Positions 38,437 to 47,419 of a stretch of DNA of 60,010 nucleotides are shown here, one piece after another. The stretch's first letter is position 1. Each line of letters starts with the position of its first letter. Where the stretch lies: positions 1 through 60,010 of the forward strand of contig DUFC01000032.1 in assembly GCA_011191875.1 (NCBI GenBank), given 5' to 3'. A program made the position numbers and the translations under genes. The notes beneath the pieces are model-generated. The model made no database searches. It worked only from the letters and a program-made list of their open reading frames with translations, and had not been told where the DNA came from. The stretch comes from Dehalococcoidia bacterium (GTDB lineage Bacteria > Chloroflexota > Dehalococcoidia > Dehalococcoidales > W498).

Positions 38437-39354
38437 TTATAATACAGGTCGGGGCAATAGTCCAGCCTTTTCTACAATTTCTGGAACAATATCCTCCCAG
38501 CCTACTGCCATAATATGGATGCCATGAACCCCAGGTATTTCCTTGAGTTGCTCAATAATATCTATGACTATTCTCGCTCCCTCCTCCTTGGGATTCTTAG
38601 CTTCCTCCATCCTAGTCACTACCTCATCAGGGACACTAACTCCGGGGACGTAGTCTCTCATATAACGGGCCATTCCTGCCGACTTAATGGGTATCACCCC
38701 CGCCAGAATATGCACCTGCTTCTCTAACCCTCTATCAGTAATCATCTCCATCCATTTAGCAAACTTGTCCATGTCATAGACTGCCTGAGTTTGAATGAAG
38801 TCAGCCCCAGCTTTAACCTTCTTAGCCAGCCTCACCACTCGGAATTCAAAGGGGTCGGCGTAAGGATTGGCTGCTGCCCCAATAAATAAGGGAACCTCTC
38901 CCGAAATATCTTCGCCGCAAAGGAATTTCTTCTCATCTCGCATCATTTTCAGGGTTTGAATCAAATGAATGGAGTCAATATCAAAGACATTCTTGGTATT
39001 GGGGTGGTTACCGAACTTCTGGTGGTCGCCAGAAAGGCAAAGGATATTGCCGATGCCTACAGCTGCAGCACCCAATACATCACTCTGAATAGCGAGTCGA
39101 TTCCTGTCTCGGCAGACTATTTGCAGGACTGGGTCAACACCCCCTTGCTTCAAAAGCACGCAGCTAGCCAAGCTGGACATACGCACAATGGCAGTTTGAT
39201 TATCGGTGACATTAATGGCATCGCAACAATAGCGGAGCAGCTCACCCTTCCTCTGTATCACTGCGGCACCAGTACCCTTGGGCGGACCTGCCTCAGCAGT
39301 GACAGCAAACATACCGCTTTCCAAAACCTTCTCCAGATTTGTTCCCGCTTTCAT
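38437..39354 (-). CDS. metF: Methylenetetrahydrofolate reductase (copy 2)
   Basis: A 305-residue MetF paralogue with VCRDRNRLAIQSDVLG, LCLSGDHQKFGNHP and FIQTQAVYDMDKFAKW. The track start adds 35 residues inside the kinase gene. ATG 39354 has GGAGG 8 nt upstream and gives the MetF N-terminus. It lies between the histidine kinase and response regulator 2, in the same gene string as metV. It is presumably the partner of MetV, as in acetogen MetFV complexes (inference). Confidence 0.93.
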   Translation of the reverse strand: MKAGTNLEKVLESGMFAVTAEAGPPKGTGAAVIQRKGELLRYCCDAINVTDNQTAIVRMSSLASCVLLKQGGVDPVLQIVCRDRNRLAIQSDVLGAAAVGIGNILCLSGDHQKFGNHPNTKNVFDIDSIHLIQTLKMMRDEKKFLCGEDISGEVPLFIGAAANPYADPFEFRVVRLAKKVKAGADFIQTQAVYDMDKFAKWMEMITDRGLEKQVHILAGVIPIKSAGMARYMRDYVPGVSVPDEVVTRMEEAKNPKEEGARIVIDIIEQLKEIPGVHGIHIMAVGWEDIVPEIVEKAGLLPRPVL

Positions 39355-39367
39355 CACCGTTGCCTCC

Positions 39368-40516
39368 TTAGGTTTCACTCTTCTTAGGCAGGGTAAAGGT
39401 AAATTTACTCCCTTTGCTGCTTTTAGGGCAAGGGCTCTCAACCCATATCCTGCCGCCATGAGTCTCCACTAGTCTCTTGACTATGGATAGTCCTAAACCA
39501 GTCCCTCTCGTATCTACATTGCTTGCTCTAAAGAACTCGTCAAAGACTCGGGGTAGCTCTTCATGTGGGATGCCAATCCCAGTGTCCATAACCTCAACCC
39601 GGATATCGCTGTTTTCCTCATTTACCATGATAGTTACCGAGCCCCCAGGTGAATAGTTAGTGGCATTAGTTAGCAGTTCGGTTATCACCCGCTGGAGGCG
39701 GGGGGTTGAACCACGAATTTTTGGAAGACTCTGAGGTAGTTTTACTTTTAGCTTTACCTCCTTTTGCTTTGCTAGGTTACGCACGTCGTCGAGTGAACGT
39801 TTAACCACTTGGAGCAAAGAGACGTCATCCCTCTCCTCAACAATTACCCCGATTTCTATGCGGGGGATATCTAGGAGGTCGCTAATTAATTCCAAGAGTT
39901 CGGTAATCCGCCGACTACTCCTTTCTAACATGTGTCTTTGCTTCTGATTGAGTTCCCCAGAAAATCCACCTAACATGACCCATAAGAAACCTTGAATAGC
40001 TGTAAGGGGGGCTTTCAGGTCGTGAGCCGCTGTACCTAGGAAACGGAGAAAGCGACTCCTTTCCTCTTCTAGTTTGGTTATTTCCCTGGAAGCCTGTTCT
40101 AGTTCCCTTGTGGCAGTAACGTCTTTCCTCAGCTCGACCATCGCCTTGGGTTTGCCATAGTTATCCCTAAGAGGATATGCAGTAATCTCGAGATACTTGC
40201 CAGCTTCGTGGATACAGATATGATGAGTAACAGTTGTCATTCTGCCGGTTTGCAGCACTTCTGTGAGCGGGCATTCCCATAGAGGTTTACTGCATGGACT
40301 GTTTCTGTCATATAACACTTTGTAGCAAAACCCGCCGACAAGCGACTCAGCTCCCTTCTGCAATCTGTGCCGAACCGCTAAATTAACTAGCCTGACCTTG
40401 TAATCACTATCGATGACTAAAAGCTCATCTTCCAAGCAATCCACTACATCCTGCGGGGTTATGTCCATAGCTATATTTCCTACGGCTCGTTGATTCGCTA
40501 TCTCCTTCTCGCTCAT
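39368..40516 (-). CDS. PAS-domain sensor histidine kinase
   Basis: A 382-residue soluble kinase with no membrane segment. The N-terminal PAS domain (about residues 20-130) carries cysteines C64, C75 and C82 (FCYKV, SPCSK, WECPL). The H-box AAHDLKAPLTA has the phosphorylated H165, and the ATPase domain shows DTGIGIP and GTGLGLSIVKRLVETHGG. The cytoplasmic location and cysteine-containing PAS suggest sensing of an internal redox or metabolite cue. It is encoded between metV and metF with 13-15 bp gaps. Confidence 0.9.
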   Translation of the reverse strand: MSEKEIANQRAVGNIAMDITPQDVVDCLEDELLVIDSDYKVRLVNLAVRHRLQKGAESLVGGFCYKVLYDRNSPCSKPLWECPLTEVLQTGRMTTVTHHICIHEAGKYLEITAYPLRDNYGKPKAMVELRKDVTATRELEQASREITKLEEERSRFLRFLGTAAHDLKAPLTAIQGFLWVMLGGFSGELNQKQRHMLERSSRRITELLELISDLLDIPRIEIGVIVEERDDVSLLQVVKRSLDDVRNLAKQKEVKLKVKLPQSLPKIRGSTPRLQRVITELLTNATNYSPGGSVTIMVNEENSDIRVEVMDTGIGIPHEELPRVFDEFFRASNVDTRGTGLGLSIVKRLVETHGGRIWVESPCPKSSKGSKFTFTLPKKSET

Positions 40517-40531
40517 CTCTGGCTCCTCTAA

Positions 40532-41182
40532 TCAGCTGATAATAATCTTCCGTGGTCCCCCGCCATAAGTAGTGCTCCAGTCTCGAAGGGGCTGGATTTC
40601 CTCTAATTTGTCTAACTGACCTAGGGCTTCCAGACGGTCGTAGATCTTCTGCCAAGCACAATCGGTATCTGGTGATATCTCACACTTACCCCCTTCTGAC
40701 CCACCGCAGGGTCCATTAAGCAGGCTTTTAGGACATCGGACTAGGGGACATATCCCTGCTGTCTGTACCAGAACACAGTTTCCACACTGCATGCAGACCT
40801 CTGTAAAACAGCCCGGGCTCTCCTCCTTGCCGATGAATAATGTGTTCAATGCTGGATAGACAGGCTTATCGATATAAAGAGTAACCGTCTGCACTCCAAA
40901 GGCACAAGTCATCACCAGAACAGCATCAGCGGCTTCAATGTCCTTGGCATTCTCTCGCAATGCCTCTCTGGTAAGTTCATCGCAAGCCGTAGGAATTACC
41001 ATCCATCCGGTAACTTTCTTACCGGCTTCTTCAAGCTTGTCCTTCATCTCCAGAACCTCAGATTTTCCTCCCGTGTGTAGCAAGGTGGCACAGGTGCCAC
41101 ACCCTATGAGATATACCCTCTCGCATTTCTCCAAAGGCTGCATAACCTCTTCTAACGGTTTTTGCTCAGTAATTGTTTTCAT
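40532..41182 (-). CDS. metV: MetV, methylenetetrahydrofolate reductase C-terminal-domain protein
   Basis: A 216-residue member of the MetV family (methylene-tetrahydrofolate reductase C-terminal domain). Cysteines are arranged as CGTCAT near the N-terminus and CMQCGNC...CPLVRCPKSLLNGPCGG near residues 130-165, suited to Fe-S or zinc binding. In Moorella, MetV links MetF to HdrABC and MvhD, all of which have homologues in this window. It lies 11 bp after nuoF copy 1. Confidence 0.88.
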   Translation of the reverse strand: MKTITEQKPLEEVMQPLEKCERVYLIGCGTCATLLHTGGKSEVLEMKDKLEEAGKKVTGWMVIPTACDELTREALRENAKDIEAADAVLVMTCAFGVQTVTLYIDKPVYPALNTLFIGKEESPGCFTEVCMQCGNCVLVQTAGICPLVRCPKSLLNGPCGGSEGGKCEISPDTDCAWQKIYDRLEALGQLDKLEEIQPLRDWSTTYGGGPRKIIIS

Positions 41183-41193
41183 ATTACCCCACC

Positions 41194-42390
41194 TTAGTTT
41201 TTCTGGATTCGGTTCTCATAGGCACTTCTAAAATACTGCAAACTGTCTATCACTGGAATAGGAGCCGCTTGCCCTAGACCACATAAAGAGGAAAGCATCA
41301 TAGCGCTGGCTAACCTCTGTAAAACCTCAATATCCTCCTCTAACCCCTCGCCCCGACAGAATCTCTCCAATATTTCGACTATTACTTCAGTTCCTTCCCG
41401 ACAAGGAGCACATTTGCCACAGCTTTCTTCCGCCAAGAACTCCATACTTCTATACACAACGTCTACAATATCCCTGGTTTCATCAAATACAGTGACTGCT
41501 CCCGCTCCAAGAATGCTTTCAAAGGCAAGAGGCGTATCTATCATCTCATAAGGTATGATTTTACCTGTGGCGCCACCCACCTGAACCATCTTAACTTTTT
41601 CCGCCAATGCTAAATCCTCGACCAACTCCTTGAGCCGACTCCCTAGCTCTAGTTCGTATACACCGGGTTTTTTCACATCTCCACTCACCGAGAAGACCTT
41701 TGTGCCCTTACTCTGGTCTGTTCCTATTTGATTGAACCAGTGAGCTCCATTAAGGATGATTTGAGGTATATTCATCAGGGTTTCTACATTATTGATAATG
41801 GTCGGCTTTTCCCATAAACCTCTTGATGGTGGAAACGGAGGTTTATAGCGGGCTTCCCCTCTTTTACCCTCAATAGAATCCATTAATGCTGTCTCCTCAC
41901 CACATACATAGGAGCCAGCACCTTCACGAATATTAATATCAAAGTGTTCTAAAAACCCTTTCTCCCTGGTTTGTTTAATAGCATCGGTCAATAAATCAAG
42001 GTGGTGATATTCGGCACGCAAATAGATGTAGCCCTTCTTTGCTCCAATGGCATAGCCGGCAATAGCCATAGCCTCAATAAGAGTGAAAGGGTCTCTTTCC
42101 AAGATATACCTATCCTTAAATGTTCCCACCTCACCCTCATCCGCATTACAAATAACATATTTCTCATCCCCTTGGGCTTTTCTAGCTAGATCCCATTTTA
42201 ATCCACAGGGGAATCCAGCTCCACCCCGACCACGTAGCCCCGATGCCTTTATTTCCTCTGTTACCTGTTCACAAGTCAGCTCATCAATGGCTTTTTTAAA
42301 AGCCTTAAAACCGTCCCTATCTAGGTAGGTAGTTATGTCCTTAGGGTTGATAACTCCGCAATTCCTTAACACTATCAACTTCTGCGGCAC
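41194..42390 (-). CDS. nuoF: NADH-binding flavoprotein, NuoF-like (short form)
   Basis: A 398-residue NuoF/51-kDa-type protein. It has the FMN/NAD motif GLRGRGGAGFPCGLKW, a second flavin motif with GAGSYVCGEETALM, and the [4Fe-4S] ligands SCGKCAPCREGT and LCGLGQ. It lacks the N-terminal thioredoxin-like and C-terminal ferredoxin domains of the second copy at 45488. With NuoE copy 1 and the 2Fe-2S protein it forms an NADH-oxidising unit directly upstream of metV. Confidence 0.93.
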   Translation of the reverse strand: MPQKLIVLRNCGVINPKDITTYLDRDGFKAFKKAIDELTCEQVTEEIKASGLRGRGGAGFPCGLKWDLARKAQGDEKYVICNADEGEVGTFKDRYILERDPFTLIEAMAIAGYAIGAKKGYIYLRAEYHHLDLLTDAIKQTREKGFLEHFDINIREGAGSYVCGEETALMDSIEGKRGEARYKPPFPPSRGLWEKPTIINNVETLMNIPQIILNGAHWFNQIGTDQSKGTKVFSVSGDVKKPGVYELELGSRLKELVEDLALAEKVKMVQVGGATGKIIPYEMIDTPLAFESILGAGAVTVFDETRDIVDVVYRSMEFLAEESCGKCAPCREGTEVIVEILERFCRGEGLEEDIEVLQRLASAMMLSSLCGLGQAAPIPVIDSLQYFRSAYENRIQKN

Positions 42391-42424
42391 TTGATAGCCT
42401 CCTTGCCAAAGCGTAGATATGCCT

Positions 42425-42841
42425 TTATTTACACGCCTTTAAAATTTCTGATATTTTCCCCGGTGTCAAGTCATCATAAACATCACTATTAATCATCATT
42501 GCTGGGGCTTTATCACAAGCACCGATGCAATTGGTTAACTGGAAGGAGAATTTACCATCAGGGGTGGTTTCACCGGGTTTTATCCCAATTTCCTTTTCTA
42601 CGGTGTCAATTATAATCTGGCAATTCTTGAGATAGCAGGGCATACTTTTACAAATTCTGATTACGTTCCTCCCTAGTGGTTTGGTGGATAGAAAAGAGTA
42701 AAAGGTAGCTACTCCATATATATCACTTATAGGGAGAGCTAGGGATTTAGCCAATTCAGCCACAGATTCTTCAGACAAATAACCAAATTCATTTTGTGCC
42801 TTCTGCAGTAATAGTAAGAGCTCTTCCTGTCCATTATTCAT
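42425..42841 (-). CDS. nuoE: NuoE-like [2Fe-2S] thioredoxin-fold protein (copy 1)
   Basis: A 138-residue 24-kDa-type subunit. The helical N-terminus is followed by the thioredoxin-like [2Fe-2S] domain with ligands in CKSMPC and TNCIGACDKAP. Partner of NuoF copy 1, 34 bp downstream. It starts at ATG (MNNGQEELLLLLQKAQ). It lies 23 bp after the 2Fe-2S/4Fe-4S protein gene. Confidence 0.92.
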   Translation of the reverse strand: MNNGQEELLLLLQKAQNEFGYLSEESVAELAKSLALPISDIYGVATFYSFLSTKPLGRNVIRICKSMPCYLKNCQIIIDTVEKEIGIKPGETTPDGKFSFQLTNCIGACDKAPAMMINSDVYDDLTPGKISEILKACK

Positions 42842-42864
42842 CTTTATCCTCCGGTAACTGGTGT

Positions 42865-43542
42865 TCAGCCGCTGATAAACAAAGCCTCTCCCTTCTTCTC
42901 TTCTCCCACCTCCCTTGGCTTACTCAACGCACCTGTCGGACAAAAGCGGGTACAGACATCACAATCTCGGCAAACTTCCTTATCTATTGGCTCATCGAAA
43001 TCGACCACAACCTTGGATTTAAAACCTCGATAAGCTACGGCGAATACATTCTTCTCGGCTATCTCACTACACGACCTTACGCATCTCCGACATAAAATGC
43101 ACTTTGATAGGTCACGGACTATATAGGGACTTGTATCCTCTATAGGATAATAACGTTTCCTGACCTTAAATGGGGGAAGCGCTACTTCCATGTCGGCGGC
43201 AATCTTACGTAACTCGCACATGTTACCTTTGTCACAAATTATGCAGGAATCTGGGTGGCTAGCTAACAAGAGTTCTACTATGGTTTTGCGAGTTTCTAAA
43301 ACCTTGGGAGAATGGGTATGGATAACCATACCTTGAGCGATTGGAGTATGGCAAGAGCCAACCAGGGTTCTGGAGCCTTCCACTTCAACTACGCAGATAC
43401 GGCAAGCTCCAATAGGCTTTAACTCCGTTTTATAGCACAGGGTAGGAATATCTATACCATTTTCTTGAGCGACCTCAAGAATGGTCATCCCCTCACTACC
43501 GCGCAGTTGGGAACCATTTATCGTTACAATTATCTCATCCAT
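42865..43542 (-). CDS. NuoG/HoxU-type 2Fe-2S/4Fe-4S subunit
   Basis: A 225-residue protein with an N-terminal plant-type [2Fe-2S] domain (CYKTELKPIGACRIC, C in GSCHTP), a cysteine region CIICDKGNMC, then two ferredoxin motifs, CILCRRCVRSC and CRDCDVCTRFCP. It corresponds to the N-terminal module of NuoG or to HoxU. The track starts at TTG 43554; ATG 43542 with GAAGGTAGAG before it is preferred. First gene of the second redox string; a likely promoter lies just upstream. Confidence 0.9.
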   Translation of the reverse strand: MDEIIVTINGSQLRGSEGMTILEVAQENGIDIPTLCYKTELKPIGACRICVVEVEGSRTLVGSCHTPIAQGMVIHTHSPKVLETRKTIVELLLASHPDSCIICDKGNMCELRKIAADMEVALPPFKVRKRYYPIEDTSPYIVRDLSKCILCRRCVRSCSEIAEKNVFAVAYRGFKSKVVVDFDEPIDKEVCRDCDVCTRFCPTGALSKPREVGEEKKGEALFISG

Positions 43543-43554
43543 CTCTACCTTCAA

Positions 43555-43619
43555 ATCTTACGTTATCTTAGATTTATAGTCAACCCCAAGTAGAGATGTT
43601 TATTAATAAAAGTTTGACT
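43555..43619 (-). promoter_or_regulatory. Promoter region of the HoxU-nuoEF-metV string
   Basis: On the - strand TTGACT (43583-43578) is followed after 17 bp by TAAGAT (43560-43555). Upstream lie a 12-bp palindrome TTTATTAATAAA (43599-43610) and a second TTGACT in opposite orientation (43614-43619). The 146-bp gap (43555-43700) has no gene and no convincing terminator for the upstream operon. Confidence 0.45.
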
Positions 43620-43700
43620 GGGATAGATTGATCGAGCAATAAATGCGTAAAACAATTGCTTAGGTTAAGGGCTTCATCTCTAGGGGCATTAAAGGAAAGG

Positions 43701-45479
43701 TTATACTAGCATACCTTCCATCTGAGCTACGATTTGCTCATTGGTATAGTGCTTAAGATTAATAGCATCACTAGGGCAACCACCAACACAGGCACCACAG
43801 CCCTTACATAGGGCTTCGTTAACCCGACACACCTTCTTCTCCTCATCATAGTCGACAGCACTAAAGGAGCAAACCAGCTTGCAAATCTGGCACCCGGAGC
43901 AGATTTTTTCATTAATAACGGCAGTAGCTGCCTCAACCTCAACCCTCCCTTTACTAATCATAGCCAGAACCTCAGCCGCTGCCGCTGAAGCCTGAGCCAC
44001 GGTATCAGGTATATCCTTAGGACCCTGACAGCAGCCAGCCACAAATATCCCGTCAGTCATAGTAGCTACCGGGTCTAGTTTGGGGTGTTTCTCCAGGAAG
44101 AAACCATCGGCACTGCGACTAATATTGAATAACCGAGCCACAGCCTCGGCATCTGGTTGTGCCTCAAGAGCGACGCTTAGAATAATCATATCCACCGGCA
44201 GGCGACGCTGCCTGCCGATTAAGGTATCCTCAAATTGAACAATGAGTTTTCCTTCTTCTTCAGGTGTTTCGGCTATATCGGTTATTTCGGCTGGGCGACC
44301 TCGGATAAAAATCGTCCCTTCATCAAGCACCCGATTGTAGAATTCCTCAAAGCCTTTACCAAAGCTCCTAATATCAATATAGAGTTCGTAGACCTCAGCC
44401 TCGCTATGCTCCTTTATCAGGTGAGCAAGCTTCATAGAATACATGCAGCAAACCCGGGAGCAATACTCGTGATACTTCTCATCTCTACTGCCAACACAGT
44501 GGATGATGGCGATGCTCTTCGGATGTGAACCGTCTTTAAGCAAGATTTCACCCTCGGTCGGTCCGGCTGAATTAACCATTCTCTCAAACTCGAGGCTGGT
44601 GACAACATTATCCAGGCGCCCATAACCATATTGATAAATAGGAGACGGGTCAAAGGCATTAAAGCCAGTGGCTACGATTATGTTACCGACCTCTACTTCT
44701 ATGATTTCATCCTCCTGCTCAAAATCAATAGCATTTGGCTCGCAGAATTCCTCACAGATTTTGCATTCGCCGGTAACAAAATGGACACATTTTTCACGGT
44801 CTATTACCGGAACATTGGGCACTGCTTGGGGGAAGGGAATGTAGACAGGTGCCCTTGATTCTAATCCCACATTATATTCAGAGAGGATTGGTATTGGTTT
44901 CTTGTTTGTAGTATCCTCGAGTTCAATTGCGTCCGTAGGGCAAACAGAAGCACAGGCCCCACAACATAGGCACACATCTAGGTCTATGTCTAAAGTCCCC
45001 TGAAATGGGGTCTCTACCTTACGGTCAACCCCTCGGCCAATAAAATTAATTGCACTTACTCCTATCCTTTCATCGCAAATTCGGGTACATAAGCCGCAGA
45101 GAATGCATTTCTCATCCTCCAGTTTGAATCTCGGCTTTTCAACTCCATACTCCTTAGCTAAATCCTGGATTATCTTCACATTTGGACATCGTGCCAGCAT
45201 TAACTCGACGAGCATTTTGCGTAGTTCAATAACATCAGGAGATTTGGTATTTACTACCAGACCTTCCTCCACAGGGTAGTTACAGGAAGTGACTATCCTG
45301 CTTCTGCCTCTACTGATTATTTCCACAGAACATAGACGGCACGCACCAAAGGGGGAAAGGGCTGGGTGATAACAAAGTGTAGGTATATCAATGCCCAGAC
45401 TTTTGGCCATATCTAAAATGGTCTTTCCCTCTTCAGCTTTGACCTCTCTGCCATCTATCTGTAAAGTTATTTCATCCAT
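43701..45479 (-). CDS. Fusion: NuoG-type Fe-S module with HdrA C-terminal half
   Basis: A 592-residue protein in two parts. Residues 1-190 are a NuoG/HoxU module: [2Fe-2S] C36, C47, C50, C66, and [4Fe-4S] motifs CILCGLCTRIC and CLCCGACASVCP. From residue 200 it is the C-terminal half of HdrA: YNVGLESRAPVYIPFPQAVP, CKICEEFCEP, IIVATGFNAFDP, CVGSRD, the DGIFVAG flavin segment, and two terminal [4Fe-4S] motifs. The HdrA N-terminal half is a separate gene at 47853. The two would have to join to form one FAD domain. It follows nuoF copy 2 by 8 bp. Confidence 0.88.
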   Translation of the reverse strand: MDEITLQIDGREVKAEEGKTILDMAKSLGIDIPTLCYHPALSPFGACRLCSVEIISRGRSRIVTSCNYPVEEGLVVNTKSPDVIELRKMLVELMLARCPNVKIIQDLAKEYGVEKPRFKLEDEKCILCGLCTRICDERIGVSAINFIGRGVDRKVETPFQGTLDIDLDVCLCCGACASVCPTDAIELEDTTNKKPIPILSEYNVGLESRAPVYIPFPQAVPNVPVIDREKCVHFVTGECKICEEFCEPNAIDFEQEDEIIEVEVGNIIVATGFNAFDPSPIYQYGYGRLDNVVTSLEFERMVNSAGPTEGEILLKDGSHPKSIAIIHCVGSRDEKYHEYCSRVCCMYSMKLAHLIKEHSEAEVYELYIDIRSFGKGFEEFYNRVLDEGTIFIRGRPAEITDIAETPEEEGKLIVQFEDTLIGRQRRLPVDMIILSVALEAQPDAEAVARLFNISRSADGFFLEKHPKLDPVATMTDGIFVAGCCQGPKDIPDTVAQASAAAAEVLAMISKGRVEVEAATAVINEKICSGCQICKLVCSFSAVDYDEEKKVCRVNEALCKGCGACVGGCPSDAINLKHYTNEQIVAQMEGMLV

Positions 45480-45487
45480 TTTGACCT

Positions 45488-47410
45488 CTATTTCTTGCCT
45501 CTTACTAAGCTCCTCTCTTTCTCTGGGAGTGACGCTGGCACTGGCTCACCTGATATCTTTATCACCGCACCAAAGCGAGTTGGGCAAGCGTCAAAACACA
45601 CGCCGCACTTAATACACTTAGCCTGGTCAATAACATGGATTTGGTTTTTACCTCCACTTATTGCCTCCACCGGGCAGTTTCTAAGGCAAATCATGCAAGC
45701 CTGGCACTTACTAGGCTCAATATAGTATGAAACTAACTCCTTGCAGACAAGAGCCGGACATTTGCTCTCCTTAATGTGAGCTTGGTATTCGTCACCAAAA
45801 TAACGAATAGTGGTTGATACTGGGTTAGCGGCACTTGTTCCCAAAGCGCAGAGAGAAGCTTTGGTCATCAGTCGGGACAATTCTTCAAGAAGCTCAATAT
45901 CACCTTCGTTACCCTTGCCCTCAACGATATTATTTAATACCTCACGCATGTGCTTTAATCCTTCGCGACAGGGAATGCATTTCCCGCACGATTCGTCGCA
46001 AAGGAAATCAACAAAATAGCGAGCTACATCCACTACACAGGTATCTTCATCCATTACAATCATGCCACCTGAGCCCATCATCGAGCCCAATTTGGTTAGC
46101 TCATCAAAATCTACAGGAGTATCAAGGTATTGCTCAGGAATAACACCTCCCGAGGGACCACCAGTTTGCACCGCCTTGAATTTCTTGTCTCCAGGAATTC
46201 CTCCGCCTATATTATAAATAATTTCCCTCAGGCTCATGCCCATGGGCACTTCTACCAAACCAGTATTGTTTACCTTCCCCACTAGTGAGAAAATCTTTGT
46301 CCCCTTGCTTCCTTCAGTGCCAATAGAGGTAAACCACTCAGCGCCATTATTGATGATAAGTGGCACATTAGCCAGGGTTTCTACATTATTCAGATTACTT
46401 GGTCTTTCCCAAATACCGCTTACCGCAGTACGAATATACTTCGGTCTTGGCTCGCCTACTTTTCCTTCTATTGCCGTCATCAAGGCGCTGGACTCACCGG
46501 AGACAAAAGCCCCAGCCCCGCGATGAACATTGACGATAAAATCAAATCCTGAACCAAGGATATTTTGCCCAAGGAAGCCATATTCCTCAGCCTGTTTGAT
46601 GGCAATATCTACATTTTCCACCGCCAGGGGGTATTCTTGTCGTACATAGATAAACCCTTCATGAGAGCCAATAGTATAGGCACTAATAACTAAGCCCTCA
46701 AGGACGCTGTGGGGGTTCCCTTCAAGGACAGCTCTATCCATAAAAGCTCCAGGGTCTCCCTCATCAGCGTTAACGATGACATATTTAGGCTCTCTTGGAA
46801 CATTTCTAGTCGTCTCCCATTTCTTGGCGGCAGGAAATCCCCCGCCACCGCGGCCCCTCAAATTAGCCCTTTTCACTTCTTCTAGGACTTGCTCTGGTGT
46901 CATATCAAAGAGCGCCTTAGCTAACGCTCTGTAGCCACCAATGGCGAGGTAATCTTCAATACTTTTAGGATCGATGTTAATGTTAGTACCAATTAGAAGT
47001 CGTTTTTGATTCTTATAAAAGGGGATTTCAGATTCATGAGTTACTTTTTCGCCAGTAGTTGGGTCAGTGTAAAGTAGGCGGTCGATAACCTTCCTCTCCT
47101 TTATTGTTTCAGAGATAATCTCAGGAATGTCATCAGGCTTTACCTGAAGATAACATATCTCTTCAGGGTAGATAACCATAATGGGACCTCTCTCGCAAAA
47201 ACCAGGACAACCTGTTTCTTTAATATCCACATCAGCATTTAAGCCTTGCTTTTTAATCTCTTCTTTAAGAGCAGCGATGACTTTAGCTGCGCCAGAGGCG
47301 AGACAGCCAGTCCCAGCACAAACTGCGATACGCGGCTTATTTTGGTCTCTTTTGGACAATATTTCTTGCCTAAGTTCCTCTAACTCAGTATTTGAGTTTA
47401 TTCGTGCCAT
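45488..47410 (-). CDS. nuoF: NuoF-like flavoprotein, long HydB/HndC-type form
   Basis: A 640-residue protein. It has an N-terminal thioredoxin-like [2Fe-2S] domain (CAGTGC, CPGFC), a NuoF core with NLRGRGGGGFPAAKKW and SCGKCIPCREG, and a C-terminal two-cluster ferredoxin (CQACMICLRNCP, CIKCGVCFDACP). This layout is that of the beta subunits of bifurcating hydrogenases and NADP reductases (HydB, HndC). No [FeFe] hydrogenase is present; the adjacent HdrA halves take that place. It follows nuoE copy 2 after 9 bp. Confidence 0.93.
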   Translation of the reverse strand: MARINSNTELEELRQEILSKRDQNKPRIAVCAGTGCLASGAAKVIAALKEEIKKQGLNADVDIKETGCPGFCERGPIMVIYPEEICYLQVKPDDIPEIISETIKERKVIDRLLYTDPTTGEKVTHESEIPFYKNQKRLLIGTNINIDPKSIEDYLAIGGYRALAKALFDMTPEQVLEEVKRANLRGRGGGGFPAAKKWETTRNVPREPKYVIVNADEGDPGAFMDRAVLEGNPHSVLEGLVISAYTIGSHEGFIYVRQEYPLAVENVDIAIKQAEEYGFLGQNILGSGFDFIVNVHRGAGAFVSGESSALMTAIEGKVGEPRPKYIRTAVSGIWERPSNLNNVETLANVPLIINNGAEWFTSIGTEGSKGTKIFSLVGKVNNTGLVEVPMGMSLREIIYNIGGGIPGDKKFKAVQTGGPSGGVIPEQYLDTPVDFDELTKLGSMMGSGGMIVMDEDTCVVDVARYFVDFLCDESCGKCIPCREGLKHMREVLNNIVEGKGNEGDIELLEELSRLMTKASLCALGTSAANPVSTTIRYFGDEYQAHIKESKCPALVCKELVSYYIEPSKCQACMICLRNCPVEAISGGKNQIHVIDQAKCIKCGVCFDACPTRFGAVIKISGEPVPASLPEKERSLVRGKK

Positions 47411-47419
47411 CGCTTCTCC

